A DNA stretch of 64,000 nucleotides from Lachnospiraceae bacterium AC2028 (GTDB taxonomy: Bacteria > Bacillota > Clostridia > Lachnospirales > Lachnospiraceae): positions 1 through 64,000 of the forward strand of contig JNJD01000007.1 of assembly GCA_000702685.1 (NCBI GenBank), given 5' to 3'. Numbering within the stretch: position 1 is the stretch's first letter; every line of letters starts with the position of its first letter. Below, piece by piece: positions 17,938-25,723 of the stretch. Position numbers and translations under genes: made by a program. The notes under the pieces are model-generated. The model saw only the letters and a program-made list of their open reading frames with translations, had not been told where the DNA came from and did not search any database.

Positions 17938-19416
17938 TCAGGTGTCTCCGCCTCTTTTAAGATAGATCGTGAATTTGGTTCCCTTACCTTCGCCCTCACT
18001 GGAAATGTCGAATACATCATCGCTTTCGGAGAAGAGCTTCAGCCTTGCGATAACATTATCCATACCGATGCCGTTTGATTCTTTCTTTTCCGGATCGGGC
18101 TGCTGTCCGTTCATGAGCTTCTCTATGGTATCGGCGCTCATTCCGATTCCGTTGTCTTCGATCCTTATGCAGGCAAGATCATCCATCGGATATACGCTGA
18201 GCTTGATCCTGCCTTCACCGAGCATATCCCTTATTCCGTGATTGACACAGTTTTCGACAAGCGGCTGGAGGATCATGCTGGGCATCTTTACATTAAGAAG
18301 CGAACTGTCGACTTCTTTTTCAAAATGTATGTCACCTGAAAAGCGCACGTTCAGGATGTAAATGTAATTATCTACCAGTTCGAGCTCCTCGCCCACGGTT
18401 ACGGTCTGGAAGCCTTTCTTTACGTTGTACCTGAAAAACTCCGCCATGACGCGGACGTATTCGCTCGTCCTGTCCGCACCCTCGAGCATTGCAAGCTGGG
18501 CACCCGCATTGAGCGTGTTGAAAAGAAAGTGCGGATTGATCTGGGACTGGAGATATTTAAGCTGTGCGTCCTTAAGATGCGCTTCCATAAGAAGCTCTTT
18601 TTCCTTCAGCAGTCTCTCCGTCTCAGCATTTTCCCTTACCTGCCTGATGTAGTTCTGGATACTGACCACCATCTGGTTGAATGCACGGGTAACGACACCG
18701 ACCTCATCCTCGGATTCAACGGTAAGAGGCGCAACATCGAAATTACCCTTACCGACTTCATCGGCTCTTCCCGCAAGAAGCTTCAAAGGTCTTATCAGGT
18801 TTGCGGTAAGTCTTATGATGAGCAGTGCATTTACGATGATGACCGCAATGAGGATAAGGTTTCCGCTTGTTTCGAATACCTTGAATGCCGAAATCATCTC
18901 ACGGTAGTTCTCGGAATTTTCCTTGAACTGCTCATTGTTCAGACTGTAGATGTATGTATTGATGTAACCGTAGAGCTTGGTAGCTTCATCGTAATGGCTT
19001 CTGTACTTTTCGACATTTCGACCGCGCTTGGCTTCGATAGTCTCACTGACCTCGGAAAGATATTCCGCACTCATATTGCGGATCGCATACTCCATCCTGT
19101 CGGGGAGGCTTCCCGTGATCTCACCGGAAAGAGCTTCAGCCTGATCCGAGTAGATCTGCGCCGAACGGTAATACTCTTCGAGCGAATCGCTGGTCTTCGC
19201 GTTGAGGTACTCGGTCATGGAATCCTGTACGCGGTTAAGCGAAACGGAAAGCTCATTAAGCCTCATGTTCTCCTGGTATACGGTATCTATACGGCCGCTC
19301 ATGATGTTGATACCGGCGAGAAGAACGATGTTGATGACAAAGACAAAAAGGTTTGCGATCAGCGATATGGCCGTCATCTTGATCTGAAGAGAGAGGTTTC
19401 TGAACCGTGTTATCAC
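17938..19416 (-). CDS. YesM/LytS-type sensor histidine kinase
   Basis: The 492-residue kinase has an N-terminal helix (about 12-37), an extracytoplasmic helical sensor region with no known motif (38-185), a second membrane helix (186-208), a HAMP domain, a coiled coil (RENAETERLLKEKELLMEAHLKDAQLKY) and the His_kinase domain with phosphorylatable His296 in INPHFLFN. The ATP-binding part shows PLVENCVNHGI and IRIEDNGIGMS. The extracytoplasmic part lacks a ligand-binding fold, which fits sensing through the anchored binding protein that overlaps its start by 4 bp. Confidence 0.93.
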   Translation of the reverse strand: MITRFRNLSLQIKMTAISLIANLFVFVINIVLLAGINIMSGRIDTVYQENMRLNELSVSLNRVQDSMTEYLNAKTSDSLEEYYRSAQIYSDQAEALSGEITGSLPDRMEYAIRNMSAEYLSEVSETIEAKRGRNVEKYRSHYDEATKLYGYINTYIYSLNNEQFKENSENYREMISAFKVFETSGNLILIAVIIVNALLIIRLTANLIRPLKLLAGRADEVGKGNFDVAPLTVESEDEVGVVTRAFNQMVVSIQNYIRQVRENAETERLLKEKELLMEAHLKDAQLKYLQSQINPHFLFNTLNAGAQLAMLEGADRTSEYVRVMAEFFRYNVKKGFQTVTVGEELELVDNYIYILNVRFSGDIHFEKEVDSSLLNVKMPSMILQPLVENCVNHGIRDMLGEGRIKLSVYPMDDLACIRIEDNGIGMSADTIEKLMNGQQPDPEKKESNGIGMDNVIARLKLFSESDDVFDISSEGEGKGTKFTIYLKRGGDT

Positions 19417-20459
19417 GGAGCACCTCCTTCCGACAGACCGTCCTTACTGTCCTTGGATATTATGGATATTCCCGCCGTCGAATACTGGTTGGTGTATCCG
19501 TAATCAAAATACTCCGTGAGCGCATCGATGCTTGATGTGCCCATCTGCGAAGTATCAGCGGATATGGTTGCATAGATAACACCCCTGTCGATACCGTTCA
19601 GTATTACTTCCGAATCATAATATCCGAGGATATCGACAAGTCCTACCTCATTATAGTCGACGACCATCTGATAGACCGCGACGGTATTAAGTTCCCCCAG
19701 GCATACAACTATCTCGGGAAGAGTACTTCTTTCCCTCAAAAGAAGACCCTTTATGGATTCCTCTGCGGAATATTCATTCGTGGAATCAACGGAATATGTC
19801 GAAAGTACGATCTGGGGATGAAGCATTTTTAGTTCCCCGTCTTCTTCGTCGATCGTTTCCTGGATCGCACTCAGGATGACATTCTGTCCGGTATTCATCG
19901 AATTTGCATCGACCAGCACGACCGCTTCGATACGGCCGCCCGTATATTCCCTCTCCGATGCAAGCCTCAGGATAAGTTCCCCGTAAAGCTTACCGAGATC
20001 GTTATTACTTACGCCCACGAAACTGAGTCTCTCGGAAGATGTATTGTCGGAATAAAGAGTGACAACTCCGATTCCGCGGTCCGTTGCCTCATTGATAAGT
20101 TCCGTCATCTCCGTACTTTCATCCGCGGAAACGATAATTCCGTCCACGCCCGATGCGATGGCGATCTCCATCAGTTCGTATTTCGTATAATCCCTCGACA
20201 GATTCCTGGAGATCATCTCAACATAATCCCCATGTTCCGCAGCGGCGGTCTGAGCCGCATCATAAACGGATTGCCAGAACGAAGAATCATTATCGGTTAT
20301 CATCGCATAATAGTGACCGCAGGGTTCGCTGTCTTCGGAAGAACCGAATCTGCGGCTGTATGAAATGAAATAAACGACCAATACGGCGGTAAGTGCCACT
20401 ATAACCGCCGTAATTATCATTATCACTATTGAATTCAGGGCTTTGACCCTTTTTTTCAA
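19413..20459 (-). CDS. Membrane-anchored sugar-binding sensor protein
   Basis: A 348-residue type I periplasmic-binding-fold protein held by an uncleaved N-terminal membrane helix (about residues 11-33); no lipobox is present. The domain begins at YYAMITDNDSSFWQSVYDAA and contains ASGVDGIIVSADESTEMTELINEA, NNDLGKLYGELI and VVCLGELNTVAVYQ. It overlaps the kinase by 4 bp. Known three-component systems in Clostridia (for example XylFII-LytS-YesN) use such an anchored binding protein to present a sugar to the kinase. That role is inferred here. Confidence 0.85.
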   Translation of the reverse strand: MKKRVKALNSIVIMIITAVIVALTAVLVVYFISYSRRFGSSEDSEPCGHYYAMITDNDSSFWQSVYDAAQTAAAEHGDYVEMISRNLSRDYTKYELMEIAIASGVDGIIVSADESTEMTELINEATDRGIGVVTLYSDNTSSERLSFVGVSNNDLGKLYGELILRLASEREYTGGRIEAVVLVDANSMNTGQNVILSAIQETIDEEDGELKMLHPQIVLSTYSVDSTNEYSAEESIKGLLLRERSTLPEIVVCLGELNTVAVYQMVVDYNEVGLVDILGYYDSEVILNGIDRGVIYATISADTSQMGTSSIDALTEYFDYGYTNQYSTAGISIISKDSKDGLSEGGAP

Positions 20460-20518
20460 ACCTGTACTCCGTAAAAAGATTTCTCAAATAAAATAACACA
20501 GATATGCCCCTAAAAACA

Positions 20519-20544
20519 ATGCGCGGCGTTTTTGCGCCGCGCAT
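20519..20544 (-). terminator. Terminator of ribU
   Basis: A perfect 10-bp GC-rich stem (ATGCGCGGCG / CGCCGCGCAT) is followed on the minus strand by TGTTTTTAG, 36 bp after the ribU stop. Confidence 0.88.
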
Positions 20545-20580
20545 CATATCATCGGTTGATTATTCAGGGGTTAATATAAG

Positions 20581-21345
20581 TTACTGCTTGGCTGTCTCCT
20601 TGACAAGATCCGCATGGATGCCTGCTCCCTTGAGCACGGGGCTGATCTTTTTATATACAAGGAGTGTCAGAAGCGAATTCAGGCTTCCCTTGATAAGATT
20701 CAGGGGAGCAACACAGGCAAATACGAAACTGTAAATGCTGTTTCCGACGAAGGGATTGACCTCGCTGCCCATTGCAAAGATAACCTCAAGGGGAATTCCG
20801 TAAAGCTTGGCGAATGCAGGAAGCAGATATACCGCATTGAACACGGTTCCGAATATGGTGATGCATATCGTTCCGACCAGGCACGAAAGAGTCGCGGTCT
20901 TTCTGGTCTTACGTGCATAGTAGATTATCGATGCCGGAAGAATGAATGAACATCCGACACAGAAATTGGCAACCTCTCCGACAAATGCGGTCGAAGTTCC
21001 CTTCATGAAAAGCTTAAGAACGATCTTGATGAACTCAATGAGAACGCCTGCTGCCGGGCCGAACGCATATGCTCCGATGAGAACAGGGAGCTCACTCATA
21101 TCCAGCTTGTAGAATGTCGGCGCGAAAGGCATCGGGATCTCAAAGAGCATAAGGAACGCCGATACCGCGGATAATAGTCCGACGGACGCCACTCTTCTGG
21201 CGGCGGAAGTCTTGTCGGTCATGCCGTTTTTCTTCTGGATAAGCTTCTCGGCGATTACCGAACAAACAAACAGCCCTGCAATGATAAGGATAAAGCTTAC
21301 CACATACAGAGCATTCGATGCTACCTGGTTAAACAGGTCTTTCAT
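20581..21345 (-). CDS. ribU: Riboflavin ECF transporter substrate-binding subunit RibU
   Basis: RibU is the S component that binds riboflavin and docks with the shared ECF energising module. The segment PFAPTFYKLDMSELPVLIGAYAFGP (about residues 74-98) is the family hallmark, followed by GEVANFCVGCSFILPAS and about six hydrophobic helices. At 254 aa it is longer than usual because of an extra N-terminal helix (about 12-32). The FMN riboswitch directly upstream, with the Shine-Dalgarno GGAGG just beyond the aptamer, supports both substrate and regulation. No EcfA or EcfT genes are in the window. Confidence 0.94.
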   Translation of the reverse strand: MKDLFNQVASNALYVVSFILIIAGLFVCSVIAEKLIQKKNGMTDKTSAARRVASVGLLSAVSAFLMLFEIPMPFAPTFYKLDMSELPVLIGAYAFGPAAGVLIEFIKIVLKLFMKGTSTAFVGEVANFCVGCSFILPASIIYYARKTRKTATLSCLVGTICITIFGTVFNAVYLLPAFAKLYGIPLEVIFAMGSEVNPFVGNSIYSFVFACVAPLNLIKGSLNSLLTLLVYKKISPVLKGAGIHADLVKETAKQ

Positions 21346-21360
21346 ATAATATTCCTCCTT

Positions 21361-21517
21361 CTTTCATCCGGACTTGAGACCTTTCGGTCATTCACCGTTG
21401 GTACCGGAGTTTCACCGGTTCAGCCCGTCTTTGACGGGGTCGCGGACTTTACGAACTGCGCTCATATGCGCCGCTCCTTTACCGCCAGTAGGGAGTCACA
21501 CCCTGCCCTGAAGTCAA
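21361..21517 (-). ncRNA. FMN riboswitch (RFN element)
   Basis: The minus strand carries the conserved RFN parts in order: CTTCAGGGCAGGGTG, ACTCCCTACTGGCGGTAA, AGTCCGCGACCC, a variable hairpin, TGAACCGGTGAAACTCCGG, TACCAACGGT and the closing AGTCCGGATGAAAG. P1 is formed by GACTT and AAGTC at the two ends. The aptamer ends next to GAAGGAGG of ribU with no T-run hairpin in between. Control by hiding the ribosome binding site is therefore more likely than transcription termination. Confidence 0.97.
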
Positions 21518-21524
21518 CGAATGG

Positions 21525-21576
21525 ATTATAGTACATGTCCCCTTATATTGCAATAGTCCATAAATAATGATAAATT
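21525..21576. promoter_or_regulatory. Divergent promoter pair sharing one palindromic -35 box
   Basis: The self-complementary hexamer TTGCAA (21548-21553) can serve as -35 for both strands. Leftward, 17 bp separate it from a perfect TATAAT (21525-21530 on the minus strand), placing the start at the 5' end of the FMN aptamer. Rightward, 17 bp separate it from TAAATT (21571-21576), upstream of the small operon at 21606. The leftward element is strong and the rightward one weaker. Confidence 0.6.
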
Positions 21577-21605
21577 CAATGTATACAAAGACTTTGCGGT
21601 GAGAA

Positions 21606-21983
21606 ATGATGACAGGTGATTCGCCTTATAATAATTACAATCCCGACAGGGGAAGGCATTCCTTCGAAATTGCATCCCTTGTTATGAGCATCATCTCGAT
21701 GGTCCTGCTCTGTACCGGGATTCTGGCGATACCCTTCGGAGCTCTCGGGATCTTATTTGCGGTGCTCAGCCGCAAGGATGGGTCCCCCCTCGGAAAAGCA
21801 GCACTGACCGGGGTGATCATATCAGTTGTATCAATGGTTACCGGAGCTCTCATAACCGTCTATGCGATCTATACGTTAATGACCGATCCTTCGGTTCTTG
21901 AAGAAGTAAGTCAGATGTATGCACGTTACGGCATAGAAATGCCGACATATCCCACATTTTCTTCGAAAGGAGGCTCATTATGA
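21606..21983 (+). CDS. DUF4190-like small membrane protein
   Basis: A 125-residue protein with a polar N-terminus (SPYNNYNPDRGRH) and two transmembrane helices (about 21-52 and 66-93) joined by a short basic loop (SRKDGSPLGKAALTG). The two-helix pattern with GALGILFAVLS...GKAALTGVIISVVSMV is reminiscent of DUF4190-type proteins of unknown function. Two adjacent ATG codons follow GGTGAG; either may start. Its stop overlaps the start of the HExxH protein (ATGA). Confidence 0.68.
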   Translation: MMTGDSPYNNYNPDRGRHSFEIASLVMSIISMVLLCTGILAIPFGALGILFAVLSRKDGSPLGKAALTGVIISVVSMVTGALITVYAIYTLMTDPSVLEEVSQMYARYGIEMPTYPTFSSKGGSL

Positions 21984-22471
21984 ATCTGTCCGTAAATTCA
22001 ATAGCGGAACGCATTCCCGGTTACAGTGAGTCTCAGGTAAGAAGGATTGCGGGTCCCACAGTCACTCCTATGGAAGAATCGGCTCTTAAGACCGGAAATC
22101 CCGGCAGAGTCAATAAAGCGGAGTGCCAGACATGTAAACAGAGAAAATATCAGGACGGCTCGGATGAAAACGTATCATTCAAGACCGCTCAGCATATGTC
22201 CCCTTCCGAAGCCGGAACGAGAGTCCGTGCCCACGAGCAGGAGCATGTTTCCAATGCATTCTCCAAAGCTTCCGAGAGCGGCGGCAAAGTTCTCCAGGCA
22301 TCCGTATCGATACATACGGCCATCTGCCCCGAGTGCGGACGCACATATATCTCCGGAGGAACGACAACTACCAAGATCAAATACCCTTCGGAAAACAATC
22401 CTTATCAGAAGAATATGAAGAACCTGCACAAACAGGCCACAGAGGGAATGAATTTCGATGCAGCAGTCTAA
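21980..22471 (+). CDS. Small putative zinc metallopeptidase (HExxH, SprA-related-like)
   Basis: A soluble 163-residue protein with a perfect HExxH motif, H85-E-Q-E-H89, in the context RVRAHEQEHVSNAF. Two cysteine pairs, C49-x2-C52 (ECQTCKQRKYQDGSDE) and C116-x2-C119 (AICPECG), could bind a structural metal. The KYQDGSDE...SFKT...AHEQEHV layout resembles the SprA-related family of putative metalloproteases. No signal peptide is present, so it is probably cytosolic. It overlaps its upstream neighbour by 4 bp and its downstream membrane-protein neighbour by 14 bp, which suggests a shared process. Peptidase activity is inferred from the motif only. Confidence 0.62.
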   Translation: MNLSVNSIAERIPGYSESQVRRIAGPTVTPMEESALKTGNPGRVNKAECQTCKQRKYQDGSDENVSFKTAQHMSPSEAGTRVRAHEQEHVSNAFSKASESGGKVLQASVSIHTAICPECGRTYISGGTTTTKIKYPSENNPYQKNMKNLHKQATEGMNFDAAV

Positions 22472-23225
22472 GTACCGTTCATCCGGTGAACTTAAAACCC
22501 GGGCACTTTCTGTAATGGCAGGCAGATACGGGGGAGCCGTAATGATGACTCTCTCGTATTTTATTTGGATATATCTTATCTCTTATGCGGGAAGCATTCT
22601 TTCCTCGGTCATATTGAAGATCCCCTATTTTTCATCGGTCACTTCCGATCCGGCGGCAGGCATCATCTTTTCCGTCATCTCCGCACTGATCACGATGTTC
22701 CTCGGTGTCATCGCAGAGATGTTCACCTGTGGGATCTGTCTGTACTACCTGAACATATCCACGGGACGTGACGCCCAGACTGCCGATATCTTCAGGGGGT
22801 TCCGCGAGAATCCGTCCGAAGTGTTCAAGGTTGCGGCATTTATACTGAGTCCCTCCCTTATCCTGTCGATCCCCGAGAATATCGTATCGGAGCTCTATAT
22901 GCAGACTTCCGATCCGAAATGGCTTTATCTGTCACTTGCCTTCTTTGGACTTGCTGCACTCGGAACCCTTTATGTACATCTGACATACGGCATCGCTTTC
23001 TTCGTCATGCTGGATTTCCCCTCATATACCGCAGGCCGCGTAATCCGGATAGCGAGACAGAAAATGACGGGAAACAGAATGAGACTCTTTATCCTGGATC
23101 TTCTTTTCATTCCGATGATAATCCTCGGGGTCCTTTCATTCGGCATAGGACTTGTATGGGTCTATCCCGTCATCAACGAAAGCAGGACTCTTTTCTTCCT
23201 GAATCTGATGAACCCGGATGCCTGA
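22458..23225 (+). CDS. DUF975-type multi-pass membrane protein
   Basis: The 255-residue protein has about six hydrophobic segments. It starts with a basic amphipathic lead (SSGELKTRALSVMAGRYGGA) and ends with a helical pair containing SFGIGLVWVYPVINESRTLFFLNL. That lead and ending match the DUF975 family of unknown function, common in Clostridia. The first 14 bp overlap the HExxH gene. The middle segment RIARQKMTGNRMRLFILDLLF is also characteristic. Confidence 0.78.
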   Translation: MQQSKYRSSGELKTRALSVMAGRYGGAVMMTLSYFIWIYLISYAGSILSSVILKIPYFSSVTSDPAAGIIFSVISALITMFLGVIAEMFTCGICLYYLNISTGRDAQTADIFRGFRENPSEVFKVAAFILSPSLILSIPENIVSELYMQTSDPKWLYLSLAFFGLAALGTLYVHLTYGIAFFVMLDFPSYTAGRVIRIARQKMTGNRMRLFILDLLFIPMIILGVLSFGIGLVWVYPVINESRTLFFLNLMNPDA

Positions 23226-23272
23226 TGCCTAAGGTCATATCCCGTTTGCGTAAAGCTCATATACAAAAAAAC

Positions 23273-23294
23273 AACCCGGCCGCCCGGCCGGGTT
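23273..23294. terminator. Bidirectional terminator between convergent genes
   Basis: A perfect 9-bp stem (AACCCGGCC / GGCCGGGTT, loop GCCC) has A-run and T-run flanks on opposite sides. It lies between the DUF975 gene and the convergent HD-GYP gene and can serve both. Confidence 0.9.
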
Positions 23295-23301
23295 TTATTT
23301 A

Positions 23302-24420
23302 TCAGGTCAGTTCTTCTATTCTCAGTTCCCTGCGCTTATTCAGATCGATGAATTCATTTCCGCATTTGACGACGGGTCTTGAATACTGTCCGGGATTCTG
23401 CATTATTATGGTTCCGGTCCTTCCGTCCGAAAGCCTGCAGGTATTCTGGATATATGTATAAGTGACGTTCTTGAGGAAGGTCATTATGATATCGGGATCG
23501 TATTTTTCAAGCCCCTCATCCTCGAAGATCTCCACAACCCTGAAGGGACATATGGGATCTCTGTAGACCCTTGCGCTGGTCATCGCATCGTAGACATCGG
23601 TAACTGCGGTAAGCCTTGCGAATCTGTCAGCCTTCTCTCCCCTGATCCTGAGAGGATAACCGCTTCCGTCATATCTTTCGTGGTGCATGATCGCGGTTGT
23701 CTTGATATGCTCGGGAAGATTCTTATCCTTGAGCATCCTGTATCCGTGCTCGGCGTGATGTCTTACTTCGATAAGTTCGTTTTCCGTAAGAGGCTCGACT
23801 TTATTGAGCACCTCTCTGGGTACCCTCATCTTGCCTATATCAAACAGGATGCCGCACATCATAGCCATTTCCTGGTCCTGTTTGCTCCATCTGAGCCATC
23901 CGGCAACGACAAAATTCAGAAGCGAAACGTTCATGCAGTGAGCAAAGGTGGAATCATCGAATCCTCTCATCGCATGAAGCATATCAATGACGGATACTCT
24001 CGATCCGGCCTTGGAGATCATCTCAAGAGGTTTCTCAAGAAGAAGAACGGGATCCACTTCAACGTTCTTGTCTACCATTTCGCTGACATGGAATTCAAGC
24101 GATTTCCTGCCTTCTTCATAATCAGCCTTGAACTCTTTGAAAAGCTCGGTATCCCTGATCTTCTCGTAATTGGTCTGCTCATCTTCGAGCTCTGCCGAAG
24201 CGGGGAAGATATCGGAATTATTATCCTCGGGTTCGGGAGCTGCCGAAGCGGGCACATCATCTTCAACATAAATGCTGAGGATCCCGTACAGCTCGAGTCT
24301 CGTTATCAGAGTCTGGGACAGCTTGGTACCCTTGGCAATGACCGTCTTGTTATCGTAATTGAGAACATCGCTTCCGACAACCATTCCCGGTTTTAACTTG
24401 GAAGTAGCGATCTTATTCAT
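23302..24420 (-). CDS. HD-GYP domain protein with altered HD doublet
   Basis: The 372-residue protein has an N-terminal domain (residues 1-55, LKPGMVVGSDVLNYDNKTVIAKGTKL) common in HD-GYP proteins, an acidic linker, and an HD-GYP domain (about 130-345). HD-GYP proteins are usually c-di-GMP phosphodiesterases. HHERYDGSGYPLRIRGE, RHHAEHGYRML and AVTDVYDAMTSAR are intact, but the usual LLHDIGK reads ILFDIGK: the metal-binding histidine of the HD pair is phenylalanine. The domain may therefore have altered metal use or act as a c-di-GMP sensor. AGGAGG precedes the ATG. Confidence 0.88.
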   Translation of the reverse strand: MNKIATSKLKPGMVVGSDVLNYDNKTVIAKGTKLSQTLITRLELYGILSIYVEDDVPASAAPEPEDNNSDIFPASAELEDEQTNYEKIRDTELFKEFKADYEEGRKSLEFHVSEMVDKNVEVDPVLLLEKPLEMISKAGSRVSVIDMLHAMRGFDDSTFAHCMNVSLLNFVVAGWLRWSKQDQEMAMMCGILFDIGKMRVPREVLNKVEPLTENELIEVRHHAEHGYRMLKDKNLPEHIKTTAIMHHERYDGSGYPLRIRGEKADRFARLTAVTDVYDAMTSARVYRDPICPFRVVEIFEDEGLEKYDPDIIMTFLKNVTYTYIQNTCRLSDGRTGTIIMQNPGQYSRPVVKCGNEFIDLNKRRELRIEELT

Positions 24421-24462
24421 ATGCTCAGCCTCCTGAACAGATACGGATCAATTAACTGATGC

Positions 24463-25602
24463 TCAGATATCTTCGTCATCTCCACCGACTTCAGCTCCGC
24501 CGGTGCTCTTCCACTTGAGATAGCTTACAATGAACTGGTCAAGTTTTCCGTCAAGTACGCCGAGTGCATCGGCCGTCTTGAATCCGGTACGCTTGTCGGT
24601 GACCATGGTGTAGGGCTGGAGGAAATAGCTTCTTATCTGGTTACCCCAGGCTATATCCTTGATCTCACCGGCAATGCCTTTGCTCTTTGCCTCTTCCTCT
24701 TCCATCTTCAGCTCGAAGAGTTTCGCACGGAGCATTTCAAATGCCTTATCCTTATTCTGGAACTGGCTTCTTTCGTTCTGGCAGGTAACAACGATTCCCG
24801 TGGGAATATGTGTAATACGGATTGCGGATGAAGTTTTGTTGATATGCTGGCCGCCCGCACCGCTGCTTCGGTAGGTATCTATACGCAGGTCCTTATCCTC
24901 AATGACGATATCATTGTTCTGGGGAATGACCGGCATTACCATGCAACTTACGAATGAAGTCTGGCGCTTCGCCTGGGCATTGAAAGGAGAGATCCTTACA
25001 AGTCTGTGGACTCCCTTCTCACTCTTCAGGTATCCGTATGCGTTGTCGCCGCTCACCTGGAATGATACGGACTTGATTCCCGCTTCATCTCCGTCGAGCT
25101 GATCAAGCACTTCTATCTTAAGGCCTTTCTTGTCGGCCCACTTGGAATACATTCTGAAGAGCATTCCGCACCAGTCGCAGCTCTCGGTACCGCCGGCACC
25201 CGCGTTGAGCTCGACGATGGCATCGGAATCATCGTACTCTCCGGAAAGGAGGGTCGAAAGTCTCAGCTGCTCAAACTTGGTAACAAAGCTGTCCAGCTCC
25301 TCCCTCGCTTCGGGAATGAGGGATTCATCCTCTTCTTCGTTACCCATCTCAACCAGAGTGAGTACATCATCGATACCTGTTTCAAGGCTCTTTACAAGAT
25401 CCCTGGTATCTTTCATATTCTTGAGCTCTTTCATCTTGGCATTTGCCTTATCGGGATCGTCCCAGAAACCGGGAGCTTCCATTTCCCTTTCGAGCTCTTC
25501 TATCTTTTTGGACTTACTCTCGAGATCGAGAGATTCTTTTACTTCCGCAAGAGGTGCCTTGTATGAAAGGATATCCTGCTTTATCTGATCAAGTTCTACC
25601 AT
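24463..25602 (-). CDS. prfB: Peptide chain release factor 2
   Basis: RF2 ends translation at UGA and UAA. The protein has the class I release factor core with GSGAGGQHINKTSSAIRITH (GGQ tripeptide near residue 245), the stop-recognition region near 195-210 and the C-terminal helical tail. Many prfB genes need a +1 frameshift at a UGA near codon 25. Here that place reads GAA TCT CTC GAT CTC GAG in one continuous frame, so the autoregulatory frameshift is absent. The start at MVELDQIKQD is chosen over an in-frame extension to 25653, which would run into a repeat element. Confidence 0.96.
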   Translation of the reverse strand: MVELDQIKQDILSYKAPLAEVKESLDLESKSKKIEELEREMEAPGFWDDPDKANAKMKELKNMKDTRDLVKSLETGIDDVLTLVEMGNEEEDESLIPEAREELDSFVTKFEQLRLSTLLSGEYDDSDAIVELNAGAGGTESCDWCGMLFRMYSKWADKKGLKIEVLDQLDGDEAGIKSVSFQVSGDNAYGYLKSEKGVHRLVRISPFNAQAKRQTSFVSCMVMPVIPQNNDIVIEDKDLRIDTYRSSGAGGQHINKTSSAIRITHIPTGIVVTCQNERSQFQNKDKAFEMLRAKLFELKMEEEEAKSKGIAGEIKDIAWGNQIRSYFLQPYTMVTDKRTGFKTADALGVLDGKLDQFIVSYLKWKSTGGAEVGGDDEDI

Positions 25603-25615
25603 AAATCCAGTCCCG

Positions 25616-25644
25616 GTGAACACAGGGACGGTTCCCTCGTTCAC
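25616..25644 (+). repeat. Copy A of a 29-bp palindromic repeat (GTGAAC...GTTCAC)
   Basis: This 29-bp element begins GTGAAC and ends GTTCAC around the core GGGACGGTTCC. It lies just upstream of prfB. The element at 25678-25706 is an inverted copy with a few differences. Both ends of each copy can pair, and the two copies can also pair with each other. Confidence 0.8.
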
Positions 25645-25677
25645 TGTTTTCAATTAATCATCGGTCTTATCTTGCCG

Positions 25678-25706
25678 GTGAACGCAGGAACCGTCCCCGT
25701 GTTCAC
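25678..25706 (-). repeat. Copy B of the 29-bp palindromic repeat, inverted
   Basis: Read on the minus strand it matches copy A from GTGAAC through GGGACGGTTCC to GTTCAC, with differences near position 9 and in the right arm. It lies between the secA stop and prfB with 33 bp between the copies. Neither copy has a clean T-run. Confidence 0.8.
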
Positions 25707-25723
25707 GTCCTTGTTCAGCGTAC

